Shown here piece by piece: positions 1-7,145 of a stretch of 9,922 nucleotides of DNA. Positions within the stretch are counted from its first letter, which is position 1; the number at the start of each line of letters is the position of its first letter. Source of the stretch: Methanobacteriota archaeon (GTDB lineage Archaea > Thermoplasmatota > Thermoplasmata > RBG-16-68-12); assembly GCA_005878415.1 (NCBI GenBank), contig VBMM01000120.1:1-9922 (forward strand), read 5' to 3'. The position numbers and the translations under genes are program-made. The notes below the pieces were generated by a model. That model saw only the letters and a program-made list of their open reading frames with translations. It ran no database searches and was not told where the DNA came from.

Positions 1-591
1 GCCCTCGTCCGGGACGGGCAGCCGATGAACCCCGTTCGGATCTACGCGGGACCGAAGGTCGACGACCGAGACCAGGTCGTCGTGTTCATCTCCGAGTTCC
101 AACCGCCGCCGAACCTGATCAAGGCGATCGCCGCGACGGTCCTCGACTGGGCGCAGGACGCCCGGTGCAATCTGCTCGTGTGCCCGGAAGGCTTGATCGT
201 CGATGCCCGGGAGGAAGAGGCCGATCGTTCGGTGGAGGTGTACGGCATCGGGTCGACAGACAAGGCGATGGACATGATCCGGAAGAACGGCATCACGGTC
301 TTCGAGGAAGGCGTGATCACGGGCGTCGCCGGGGTCCTCCTGAACGAAGGCCGGAAGCGCGATTTCGATGTCATCACGCTCCTGAGCGAGGCCCACCCGG
401 ACTACCCAGACGCACGGGCGGCCGCGCGGGCGATCGAGGTCATCGACAAGCTGCTCCTCCACACGGAACTCGATGCGCGCCCGCTGTACGAGGAGGCCGA
501 GCGGATCGAGATGCAGCTCAAGAACATCCATCACCAGACCGAGGTCGCGAAGAAACCGAGCGAGCCGCCGCGGCCGAGCATGTACGGCTAG
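1..591 (+). CDS. PAC2-family proteasome assembly chaperone (5' end outside window)
   Basis: The reading frame is open to base 1 and ends at TAG 589-591, so 196 C-terminal residues are visible and the N-terminus lies outside. The first ATG, at 25, is internal: the residues before it (ALVRDGQP) run into NPVRIYAG, matching the conserved central PAC2 stretch 'v.dG.p..PVRIY'. The following block around GSTDKAMDMIRKNG, then EEGVITGVAGVLLNEG, and the segment from LLSEAHPDYPDARAAA to the charged helix containing YEEAERIEMQL are typical of archaeal PAC2 proteins (COG2047 type). Family members help assemble or regulate the 20S proteasome in the cytoplasm. After the helix comes a Pro/Glu/Lys-rich linker and a terminal M-Y-G, which fits the hydrophobic-Tyr-any (HbYX) signature used to dock on the proteasome alpha ring. 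The 3' end overlaps convergent rtcA by four bases. Family assignment is firm; the exact partner is inference. Confidence 0.85.
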   Translation, partial: ALVRDGQPMNPVRIYAGPKVDDRDQVVVFISEFQPPPNLIKAIAATVLDWAQDARCNLLVCPEGLIVDAREEEADRSVEVYGIGSTDKAMDMIRKNGITVFEEGVITGVAGVLLNEGRKRDFDVITLLSEAHPDYPDARAAARAIEVIDKLLLHTELDARPLYEEAERIEMQLKNIHHQTEVAKKPSEPPRPSMYG

Positions 592-1622
592 GCACCGGGC
601 TCGACGGACACCGTGTGCAAGGCACCGACCGATGCGAATTCGATCTTGGACGGTACGAACTGAGGCACGAGCCACGCCATCGTCTCCAGGTGGCCGGAGA
701 CTTCCCGCGCGAGAAAGTGGGACGGTCGATCGGACCGAGCGAGGTACGGAAGGAGCTGGTCGGCGGCGTGGACGTCGAGGGTGGCCCCTGAGTTCATTTC
801 GGCGACGAGAGCGGCCGCCGACTCCTCCCCCACCCGTTCGGAGCTCTTGCCCCTCTCTGCGAGGGAGCTCGCGCCGAGGACCGTTGGACCCGCTTCGGCC
901 CAGAGGACGAGGGCGCCGCCTTGTCCGACGGCCTCGACGCCGCGATACACTCGCTCTTCGATCTTGACATCGGCGATGCCGTGGAACCGGCGCATCGCGG
1001 CGTGCTTCATGCGTTTCGGAATGTCGTCCCCGAGATTCGAGACGTGCGCGATGCCTCGGACCGAGTGGATCGCCAGAGGGGAGGCGACGTCGAACGGAGC
1101 CCAGGCACGCGTCGGCTCGATCACGACCTCGACGGTCCCACCTCCGCGCGGGTAGTAACCCCGACGGAAGACTTCGATCTCTACCCGTCCGCCGATCCGC
1201 CGCAGGAGCGGGAGAAAGACGCGCGCAAGATAGTCGACCGGGGGAGACCATCGAACGTCGGTCCCGCCCTGGATTCGCAGGCGGACCGTCTCGCGCGCAG
1301 CGGCTGCGACGGGGAGACAGGCTTGGAGGACGAGGGTCACGCTCCCCGCCGTTCCGACATCGAACGTGTGGCGACCGCCCGTGATGTCGCCGGGCCGAAA
1401 CGCGATCTCCTTCGATCCCACCGCAAGCCCGTCGATCTCGCCGTTGCAGAGGGCCGCCACCGCTCCGAGGGCGGCGACATGCTGCGCAGCGAGGCCCGGC
1501 GTCGGCCGACCCGCACGAATCCGCACGACCCGCACGGGCACCGACTGGATCGCGCTGAGGGCGACCGCCATCCGGAGGAGCTGGCCACCCCCCTCCCCAT
1601 GGGCCCCGTCGATTTCCAGCAT
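588..1622 (-). CDS. rtcA: RNA 3'-terminal phosphate cyclase
   Basis: A full-length 344-residue protein, close to the roughly 340 residues usual for RtcA. The enzyme uses ATP to convert an RNA 3'-phosphate to a 2',3'-cyclic phosphate through an adenylated His and an RNA-adenylate, acting in RNA end processing or repair in the cytoplasm. The signature GEGGGQLLR lies at residues 9-17. The mid-domain block around residues 118-163 contains GGTDVRWSPPVDYL and YYPRGGG. The late block ADQLLPYLA (287-295) is followed by His311, in the place of the catalytic E. coli His309. ATG at 1622 is chosen because MLEIDGAHGEGGG is the normal RtcA N-terminus. GAGGG sits about 9 bases upstream as a possible Shine-Dalgarno site. 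It starts 4 bases after the stop of the upstream cation ATPase gene, so the two are probably co-transcribed. No rtcB ligase is visible in the window. Confidence 0.93.
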   Translation of the reverse strand: MLEIDGAHGEGGGQLLRMAVALSAIQSVPVRVVRIRAGRPTPGLAAQHVAALGAVAALCNGEIDGLAVGSKEIAFRPGDITGGRHTFDVGTAGSVTLVLQACLPVAAAARETVRLRIQGGTDVRWSPPVDYLARVFLPLLRRIGGRVEIEVFRRGYYPRGGGTVEVVIEPTRAWAPFDVASPLAIHSVRGIAHVSNLGDDIPKRMKHAAMRRFHGIADVKIEERVYRGVEAVGQGGALVLWAEAGPTVLGASSLAERGKSSERVGEESAAALVAEMNSGATLDVHAADQLLPYLARSDRPSHFLAREVSGHLETMAWLVPQFVPSKIEFASVGALHTVSVEPGA

Positions 1623-1626
1623 GAGG

Positions 1627-4416
1627 CTAGGCCCTCATCCGCCGTCGAACGACCTTGAGCGCCTCCACGAACGCGAACGCGGTGAAGGAGATGAGGAGGG
1701 TCTCCAGCCAGTCGCCGGCCGTGAGCGGTTCCGTCTGGAAGACCCCTTGGAGGAAGGGAGTGTAGATGACCATGGCCTGCAAGGCCATCGAGCCGAGGAC
1801 CGCCACGATGAGCTTCGTGTTCGTGAACAGCCCGATCTGCCAGATGGTCTGCCTCGGAGAGCGCATCGCGAAGACGAGGAACAGCTCGAAGAAGACGATC
1901 GTGGTGAAGGCGACCGTGCGGGCGCGGATGGAATCAGCCCCGGCGTCGAGCTCGAGCTTGAAGACCCCGAGCGTCCCGACCGTGAGGATCGCCGCGACGA
2001 CGATGATGAGGAAGAGGATGTCGCGGGAGAGGACCCCTTCCTTGGGATTGCGGGGCCGTCGGTCCATGATGTCGGTCGGGTACGGGTCGACCCCGAGCGC
2101 CAGCGCGGGCAGGCCGTCCGTCACGAGGTTGATCCAGAGCAGCTGTACCGGGACGAAGAACGGCAAATATTGCGGGTCGAGGATCGCCACCGTCGCGATG
2201 AACATGATGAGCACCTCGCCGGCGTTCGCCGACAGCAGGAAGGCGACGAACTTGCGGATGTTCTCGTAGATCCCGCGGCCTTCCTCAACCGCGGCCACGA
2301 TCGACGCGAAGTTGTCGTCGGTGAGGACCATGTCCGCGCTCTCCTTCGCGACATCGGTCCCGGTGATGCCCATGGCGACGCCCAGGTCCGAGCGTTTCAG
2401 GGCGGGCGCGTCATTCACCCCATCGCCCGTCATGGCGACGATATGCCCGGCCTTCTTCCACGCGTCGACGATGCGCATCTTATGTTCCGGCGAGACGCGG
2501 GCGTACACGCGAATCCGATCGACGTCCCGCACGAGTTCCTCCTCGGAGATCTTCTCCAGCTCCTCGCCGGTTAACGCGCGGTCGCCTTCCCCGAGGATCC
2601 CCATCTCGCGGGCGACGGCCATGGCGGTGAGCTTGTGGTCCCCGGTGATCATGACGACGCGGATGCCCGCCTTCTTGCACCGAATGACGGCCTCCAACGC
2701 GTCGGCGCGGGGCGCATCCATCATGCCCGCGAGGCCGAGGAACGTGAGTCCCTGCTCGAGCTCTTCCTCGCGCAACGGAGGGAGCTCCTGGGGGAACTCG
2801 CGGTCCGCGAAGCCGAGCACGCGGAGGGCGCGCGTGGCCATCTCCTGGTTCTGGAACAGGTACTGCTTGCGATCGTACTCGGTGAGAGGTCGGCGGTCTC
2901 CGTCCACGAGGTGGTGCGTGCAGGCCGCGAGGATCCGTTCCGGGGCACCCTTGACGTACAACGTGACCCCGACGCTGCCGAGCCGGCGGTGCCGTTCGCC
3001 TTCGGGGACAGCGAGCACCTCCCGGAGGTCGGGCTCCGACAGCGGGGCATGAAGAGTCGACATCTTCTTCCGCTCGGAGGTGAACGCGATCTCGGCGACG
3101 CGGGGGCTTTGGGATCGCGCCGCCTCGGAATCGAGGCCCGCGCGAAGGGCCGTCACCAGGAGTGCGCCTTCCGTCGGGTCGCCCTCGACGATCCAGCGAT
3201 CCTTCTCCCTTTTCAGAGCGGCGTCGTTGCAGAGGACCGCGCACTCGAGGAGCCGCCGGAGGCCGGGTTGATCGTCCGCGCGGACGGCCGTGGCCCCGGC
3301 CCGTACTTCGCCCTGGGGATCGAATCCCTCGCCGCGGACCTCGTATTCGCGCGACCCGGCGAGGAGGGTTCGGACGTTCATCTCCCCTTTCGTCAGCGTG
3401 CCCGTCTTGTCGGAGCAGATGACCGAAGCGGCGCCGAGGGCCTCGACCGCCGGGAGCTTCCGGACCAGGGCGTGCCGACGAATCATGCGCTGGAGTCCGA
3501 TGGCCAAACTGATCGTCACGATGGCGGGCAGCCCTTCGGGGATCGCGGCGACCGCCAGCCCCACGGCGGTCAGGAAGAGGAGCTCGATGTGGCTCGGATC
3601 CGGCTCGCGCAAGATGCCGATCAGGAAGATGAGGCCCGCCGCCGCCAAGACCGCGATTCCGATCTGCCGTCCGAGGCGATCGAGCTGACGTTGGAGCGGC
3701 GTCTCCTCCTTCGCCTCTTGCTGCACGAGGCCTGCGATCTTTCCGAGTTCCGTGCCCATCCCAGTCTCCACGACGACCGCTTTGCCCCGGCCGCCGTCGA
3801 CCGTGGTCCCCATGAACACCATGTTCCGGCGGTCGCCCAGGAAGGCGTCCCGGGGCAGCGGTTCGACCGTCTTGCTCACGGGGAGCGACTCCCCCGTGAG
3901 CGAGGCCTCGTTCACCCGCAAGCTCGCGACCTCGAGCAACCGCGCATCGGCGGGGACCCGGTCGCCCGCCGCGAGGACGACAATCTCACCGGGGACAAGC
4001 TCCCGGGACGGGATCGAGACGACCTCACCCTCCCGCAGCACGTGGGCTTTCGGCGCCGCGAGGGTCTTGAGTGCCTCGAGCGACCGTTCGGCCCGATACT
4101 CCTGGACGAAGCCGAGGATCGCGTTCATGACGACAATCACGATGATGAGCAACGCGTCGTAGAGGTCGGCCGTCTCATTCTGGGACAGGCCGAGGGCCGC
4201 CGAAATCAAGGCGGCGGCGATCAGCACGATCACGAGGACGTCGGTGAACTGGCTCAGGAGGATGCGGAGTGGGCTGATCCTCGCGGTCTGGACGAGTTCG
4301 TTCGGACCGACCCGCGCGAGCCGCTCGCGGGCCTCACGGCTCGACAGGCCAAGAGGAGATGCAGCCAACCGCTGGAGGACGGCCTCCGCCCGGAGGGCGT
4401 GCCAGTCGCCCGCCAT
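1627..4416 (-). CDS. P2A-type cation (probably Ca2+) transporting P-type ATPase
   Basis: A 929-residue P-type ATPase. In order: cation-ATPase N-domain (1-45); two membrane helices (about 47-104); actuator domain with TGES (174-177); helices 3-4 with PEGLP (293-297); phosphorylation site DKTGTLT with Asp336; nucleotide-binding KGAPE (489-493); TGD (591-593); hinge GDGVNDAPALK (664-674); then six C-terminal helices. Residues matching the SERCA calcium sites are present: Glu294 (helix 4), Asn731 and Glu734 (helix 5), Asn763, Thr766 and Asp767 (helix 6) and probably Glu844 (helix 8). This favours Ca2+ export from the cytoplasm over Mg2+, Na+/K+ or heavy metals. The frame is open as far as 4716, but the extra 100 residues are low-complexity and do not resemble the family. 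ATG 4416 gives the normal N-terminus and sits 27 bases from a TATA-like box. The next gene, rtcA, begins 4 bases after the stop. Confidence 0.92.
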   Translation of the reverse strand: MAGDWHALRAEAVLQRLAASPLGLSSREARERLARVGPNELVQTARISPLRILLSQFTDVLVIVLIAAALISAALGLSQNETADLYDALLIIVIVVMNAILGFVQEYRAERSLEALKTLAAPKAHVLREGEVVSIPSRELVPGEIVVLAAGDRVPADARLLEVASLRVNEASLTGESLPVSKTVEPLPRDAFLGDRRNMVFMGTTVDGGRGKAVVVETGMGTELGKIAGLVQQEAKEETPLQRQLDRLGRQIGIAVLAAAGLIFLIGILREPDPSHIELLFLTAVGLAVAAIPEGLPAIVTISLAIGLQRMIRRHALVRKLPAVEALGAASVICSDKTGTLTKGEMNVRTLLAGSREYEVRGEGFDPQGEVRAGATAVRADDQPGLRRLLECAVLCNDAALKREKDRWIVEGDPTEGALLVTALRAGLDSEAARSQSPRVAEIAFTSERKKMSTLHAPLSEPDLREVLAVPEGERHRRLGSVGVTLYVKGAPERILAACTHHLVDGDRRPLTEYDRKQYLFQNQEMATRALRVLGFADREFPQELPPLREEELEQGLTFLGLAGMMDAPRADALEAVIRCKKAGIRVVMITGDHKLTAMAVAREMGILGEGDRALTGEELEKISEEELVRDVDRIRVYARVSPEHKMRIVDAWKKAGHIVAMTGDGVNDAPALKRSDLGVAMGITGTDVAKESADMVLTDDNFASIVAAVEEGRGIYENIRKFVAFLLSANAGEVLIMFIATVAILDPQYLPFFVPVQLLWINLVTDGLPALALGVDPYPTDIMDRRPRNPKEGVLSRDILFLIIVVAAILTVGTLGVFKLELDAGADSIRARTVAFTTIVFFELFLVFAMRSPRQTIWQIGLFTNTKLIVAVLGSMALQAMVIYTPFLQGVFQTEPLTAGDWLETLLISFTAFAFVEALKVVRRRMRA

Positions 4417-4439
4417 CGCGCGCCGAACATTCGGACTCG

Positions 4440-4447
4440 TAATAAAG
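4440..4447 (-). promoter_or_regulatory. TATA-like box of the calcium-pump/rtcA transcript
   Basis: On the minus strand this reads CTTTATTA inside otherwise GC-rich DNA, centred about 27 bases upstream of ATG 4416. No Shine-Dalgarno sequence precedes that ATG (the bases just before it are GCGCGCG), so transcription probably starts at or next to the start codon, giving a leaderless mRNA. The placement also argues against the longer open frame reaching 4716. This is a motif reading only, without mapped transcript ends. Confidence 0.6.
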
Positions 4448-4514
4448 CTCTTCTCGGGCAACCCTCCGACGACCGAATCGCCTGGGGGGTCGCCTTGACA
4501 GTAGCTATTTGTAG

Positions 4515-4534
4515 GCGGCGCCGCGATGCGCCGC
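4515..4534. repeat. 7-bp GC inverted repeat in the divergent pump/antiporter region
   Basis: GCGGCGC (4515-4521) and GCGCCGC (4528-4534) form a perfect 7-bp stem around a 6-base loop. It lies in the 220-base region between the divergent pump and antiporter start codons, next to an AT-rich patch at 4504-4512 (GCTATTTGT on the plus strand) that could act as a promoter box for either direction. It could be an operator half-site pair, a structured leader in the antiporter transcript, or chance in GC-rich DNA. The rest of 4417-4636 shows only the pump TATA box and GGAGGGATGAGG (4603-4614), a Shine-Dalgarno-like string that is too far (22 bases) from ATG 4637 to be convincing. Confidence 0.35.
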
Positions 4535-4636
4535 GTCGGGATGGGAACTTCGGTTCTCGGACGATGGACGTCAGCGCGGGCGCTCGAGCCGCGCAGATCT
4601 CTGGAGGGATGAGGCCTGGTCGAGACCGCGTCGATC

Positions 4637-6376
4637 ATGTTCGACATCGGGGTCATCGCCACCGTCGGTTTCCTCGGGGCCGCGTTCGCCACGCGAGCCC
4701 GCCTGCCCGTGGTCATCGGCTACATCATCGCGGGCATCCTGATCGGGCCCAACATCCACCTCCGAATCCTCGGATGGTCGTACGACGGCGTCCTGCAGGA
4801 TAGCGCGTTCCTCCAGAACATCTCCCAGCTCGGGCTCGTGCTCCTCCTGTTCTTCGTCGGGCTCGAGTTCAGCATCACGAAACTCATGAAGACGAAAGAG
4901 GCCGCAGCGATCCTCGCGGTCACGAACCTCGCCGTGAACATGTTCGCGGGCTTCGTGATCGGGGCCTGGCTGGGATGGCCCCTGATCGATACGATCTTCA
5001 TGGCGGGGGTGATCAGCATGTCGAGCTCCGCGATCACCGCTAAGTCTCTGATCGACCTCAAGCGGCTCGGCAACAAGGAGTCGGAGTTTCTCCTGGGAAT
5101 GGTCATCCTCGAATCGTTCCTGTCCATGTTCCTGCTGACGATCGTCAATGGGATGATCGTGCCGTCCGAGACGCCCGTGAATGTGCCGGCGCTTTTCGCG
5201 GGGGTGGGCATCTTCATCGGGTTCTTCGCCCTGCTCGCGGCGGTCGTCGTTCCGCGGACCGCTGCGGTGTTCGAGCACATCCGGAGCGAGGAGCTATTCG
5301 TCCTGTTCGCTCTCGGCACCGTGTTCCTCGCCGGCGCCCTCGCCGAAGCGTTCCGCATTCCCGCCATCGTGGGCGCGTTCTTCATGGGCATGGTCTTCGC
5401 CGACACGCGGATCGCGGGACGGTTGAAAGAAAAAATGGAGTCGATCCGCGACGCGTTCGTCGCCATCTTCTTCCTGAGTTTTGGCATGCTCATCGACCCC
5501 GCATCCCTCGGCTCGGTCCTTCCGATGCTGGCCATCGCGGTGCCGCTCATCCTTCTGAACGACCTCTTTCTCACGGCGTCGCTCGCCTATTTCATCGGAT
5601 TCTCGGGTCGGGCCTCGACCGCGATCGGGACCAGCCTCGTGGCCCGTAACGAGGAGGCGATCCTATACGCGACGGTGGGGGCACGCGCGATTCGAGCGAA
5701 CGACCAGCTGCCGAACGCCTATGCCGGTCGGTACCTGACGCCGTTCGCGGGGATCCTCTGCATCGTGATGAGCTCGCTCGCTCCGATCCTCATGACCCAA
5801 TCCACCCGAATTGCGGACTTCTTCACGCGGCACCTGCCGAAGTCGATCACGTTCGGTGCGGAACTCGTCAAGAGGACGCTCAAGACGGTCATCATGCCCA
5901 ATTTCCTTCCGATCTACCGGCGGAAGCGACTGTTTCAGACATCGATCATCTTGTACGCCGCGTGGATCATCGACTTGACGGTCACAACCGGGATGGCGCA
6001 CCTGGCGATGTCGATCCTCACGCCGGTCCTCGTGTTCGCCGTGTGGGCCTCGACGCGGCACGCGTTCCGCGATCCGGTGCGGCACACGAACTACGGGGTG
6101 GACACCGGGCCGTTCAGCCGATCCGCGATCGAAGCGTTCGTCCTCCGAATCGTGGTCGGGGCCCTCGCGGTCGTCGGGCTTGTCGCCATCGTATGGCAGT
6201 ACTACTGGCCGTCGACTCTCGTCATCCTGTACACGTACTTCCTCGTCGTCATCTTCAGTATGAAGGTAGTGTACCGGCGTCTCGGCCTAGGAGTCGGTCG
6301 TCGGCCCTCTCCGATTCGACTCGTGCGGCACATGCCAGCGGCGCGAAGTTGGCGGGCCGCGAGCGGCCGTCGTTGA
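4637..6376 (+). CDS. CPA2/Kef-type cation:proton antiporter with extra C-terminal membrane domain
   Basis: A 579-residue membrane protein. Residues 1-395 match the CPA2 antiporter core (Kef/NapA type), which exchanges Na+ or K+ for H+ across the cytoplasmic membrane. Landmarks are PVVIGYIIAGILIGP (24-38), GLVLLLFFVGLEF (66-78), the family's SST-like segment SMSSSAITAKSLIDL (127-141), GAFFMGMVFAD (246-256) and FFLSFGMLID (278-287). At the usual Gln-Asp, Asp-Asp or Glu-Asp position this protein has Glu159-Ser160, so the second acidic residue is missing. The usual cytoplasmic TrkA-N/RCK domain is absent. Instead, residues 400-579 hold about four more hydrophobic segments (roughly 433-450, 453-471, 497-520, 523-543) and a basic tail; I do not recognise this domain. 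ATG 4637 is chosen because it precedes the first helix and the frame has a stop at 4610-4612. Ion specificity cannot be read from the sequence. Confidence 0.85.
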   Translation: MFDIGVIATVGFLGAAFATRARLPVVIGYIIAGILIGPNIHLRILGWSYDGVLQDSAFLQNISQLGLVLLLFFVGLEFSITKLMKTKEAAAILAVTNLAVNMFAGFVIGAWLGWPLIDTIFMAGVISMSSSAITAKSLIDLKRLGNKESEFLLGMVILESFLSMFLLTIVNGMIVPSETPVNVPALFAGVGIFIGFFALLAAVVVPRTAAVFEHIRSEELFVLFALGTVFLAGALAEAFRIPAIVGAFFMGMVFADTRIAGRLKEKMESIRDAFVAIFFLSFGMLIDPASLGSVLPMLAIAVPLILLNDLFLTASLAYFIGFSGRASTAIGTSLVARNEEAILYATVGARAIRANDQLPNAYAGRYLTPFAGILCIVMSSLAPILMTQSTRIADFFTRHLPKSITFGAELVKRTLKTVIMPNFLPIYRRKRLFQTSIILYAAWIIDLTVTTGMAHLAMSILTPVLVFAVWASTRHAFRDPVRHTNYGVDTGPFSRSAIEAFVLRIVVGALAVVGLVAIVWQYYWPSTLVILYTYFLVVIFSMKVVYRRLGLGVGRRPSPIRLVRHMPAARSWRAASGRR

Positions 6377-6377
6377 C

Positions 6378-7010
6378 TCAGACAATCGGATAGGTGAGAT
6401 CGCGGATCCACGTTTCGTCCCCGAGGTCCGTCTCGGGTCCATGGCCGGGGTAGACGTGCGTCTCCGGCGGCAGTTCCTTGATCCTCCGTAGGCTGAAGAT
6501 CATCTTTGCGGGGCTCCCGCCGAAGACGTCCGTGCGGCCGCAGGATCCTGCGTAGAGCGTATCTCCCGTGAAGAGAGCTCCGGCGGATTCAACGTAGAAG
6601 CAGGCGCTGCCCTCCGTGTGGCCCGGCGTGTGGAGCGTCCGAATCACGAGGTCGCCCAGCTTGAGCTCGGAGCCCTCTTTGAGTTGCACGTCCGCCTTGA
6701 CCGGCGGCGGGGGAGCGGGCAGGAACCAGCGGGTGTCCCGCGCGTTCTTCTCAAGTCGGGCTCCGTCCAGCTCGAAGATCGCAATCTTCGCGCCCGTGGC
6801 GGTTCGAATCGATCCGTCGTCCGCCGTCGCGTCCACGTGGCCGTGCGTGTTCAGGATCAAGACAACCTTGGCGCCTAGTTCGTCGGCCTTCGCCAGAAGT
6901 TGTTGGCCACCCAAGGCCGGGTCCACGACGGCGGCTTGCTTGCTCGTTTCATCCACGATAAGGTAGGCGTTGTTGTCGAGCGGTGGGGCGACGACCTTCT
7001 CGACCAGCAT
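6378..7010 (-). CDS. Metallo-beta-lactamase-fold hydrolase, glyoxalase II-like
   Basis: A 210-residue, single-domain MBL-fold protein close to the hydroxyacylglutathione hydrolase-like group, probably a cytoplasmic thioester or ester hydrolase; the true substrate is unknown. Visible family landmarks are VVDPA (28-32), the metal motif THGHVD (55-60), HTPGHTEGSACF (127-138) with His131, FTGDTLYAGSCGRTD (147-161) with bridging Asp150, and YPGHGPET (187-194) with His190. The usual H-x-H-x-D-H reads HGHVDA here, so the His after the Asp, a second-site metal ligand, is Ala61. The codon is GCG, which is more than one change from CAC or CAT. ATG 7010 is preferred over an in-frame ATG at 7040: the family N-terminus starts at MLVEKVVAPPLDNNAYL, and the upstream ATG falls inside a TATA-like box. 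The 3' end lies one base from the convergent antiporter stop. Confidence 0.85.
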   Translation of the reverse strand: MLVEKVVAPPLDNNAYLIVDETSKQAAVVDPALGGQQLLAKADELGAKVVLILNTHGHVDATADDGSIRTATGAKIAIFELDGARLEKNARDTRWFLPAPPPPVKADVQLKEGSELKLGDLVIRTLHTPGHTEGSACFYVESAGALFTGDTLYAGSCGRTDVFGGSPAKMIFSLRRIKELPPETHVYPGHGPETDLGDETWIRDLTYPIV

Positions 7011-7037
7011 CGCACGGCGGGCAACCCGGGGAGCTTT

Positions 7038-7045
7038 CATAAACT
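7038..7045 (-). promoter_or_regulatory. TATA-like box of the MBL hydrolase gene
   Basis: It reads AGTTTATG on the minus strand, centred about 31 bases from ATG 7010. It would place the transcript start within a few bases of that codon. It overlaps the alternative upstream ATG (7038-7040), which argues against that ATG as the translation start. Motif evidence only. Confidence 0.5.
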
Positions 7046-7112
7046 TGCCGCCGAATCGCCGCGAGTGACCGCTCGAGTCCTTACCGCCAACCCGGATCCG
7101 TGGAGGAGCGCA

Positions 7113-7120
7113 ACCTTAAG
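7113..7120 (+). promoter_or_regulatory. TATA-like box of the small zinc-ribbon gene
   Basis: It reads ACCTTAAG on the plus strand, centred about 29 bases from ATG 7146. With the oppositely oriented box at 7038-7045 it makes the 135-base region between the hydrolase and zinc-ribbon genes a divergent promoter region. The motif is weaker than the other boxes in the window. Confidence 0.4.
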
Positions 7121-7145
7121 TCGGCCCTACACATCGAGGTTTTGC

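Noticed and set aside
1366..2574. A 402-codon plus-strand open frame across rtcA and the pump
   Set aside because: It spans two well-supported minus-strand genes, and its product is low-complexity and highly charged with no recognisable fold.
2480..3244. A 254-codon minus-strand frame inside the pump gene
   Set aside because: It is out of frame with the pump and overlaps its nucleotide-binding domain. The product is Arg/Gly/Pro-rich without a fold.
4526..4612. A 28-codon upstream ORF before the antiporter, in the same frame
   Set aside because: It ends at TGA 4610-4612, its product is an Arg-rich random-looking peptide, and nothing shows that it is translated.
4417..4716. A 100-residue N-terminal extension of the cation pump
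   Set aside because: The extension has no family similarity, covers the TATA-like box and the divergent promoter region, and overlaps the antiporter start; ATG 4416 gives the normal N-terminus.
2635..4803. A 722-codon open frame on the plus strand opposite the cation pump
   Set aside because: It lies antisense to a pump gene with every P-type ATPase motif intact. Its translation is rich in Arg, Asp, Glu, Gly and His with no domain, as expected for a shadow frame in GC-rich DNA.
6900..7145. An upstream extension of the zinc-ribbon frame
   Set aside because: It runs antisense over the start of the hydrolase gene and through the divergent promoter region; only the 52-residue part has a domain pattern and a promoter at the right distance.
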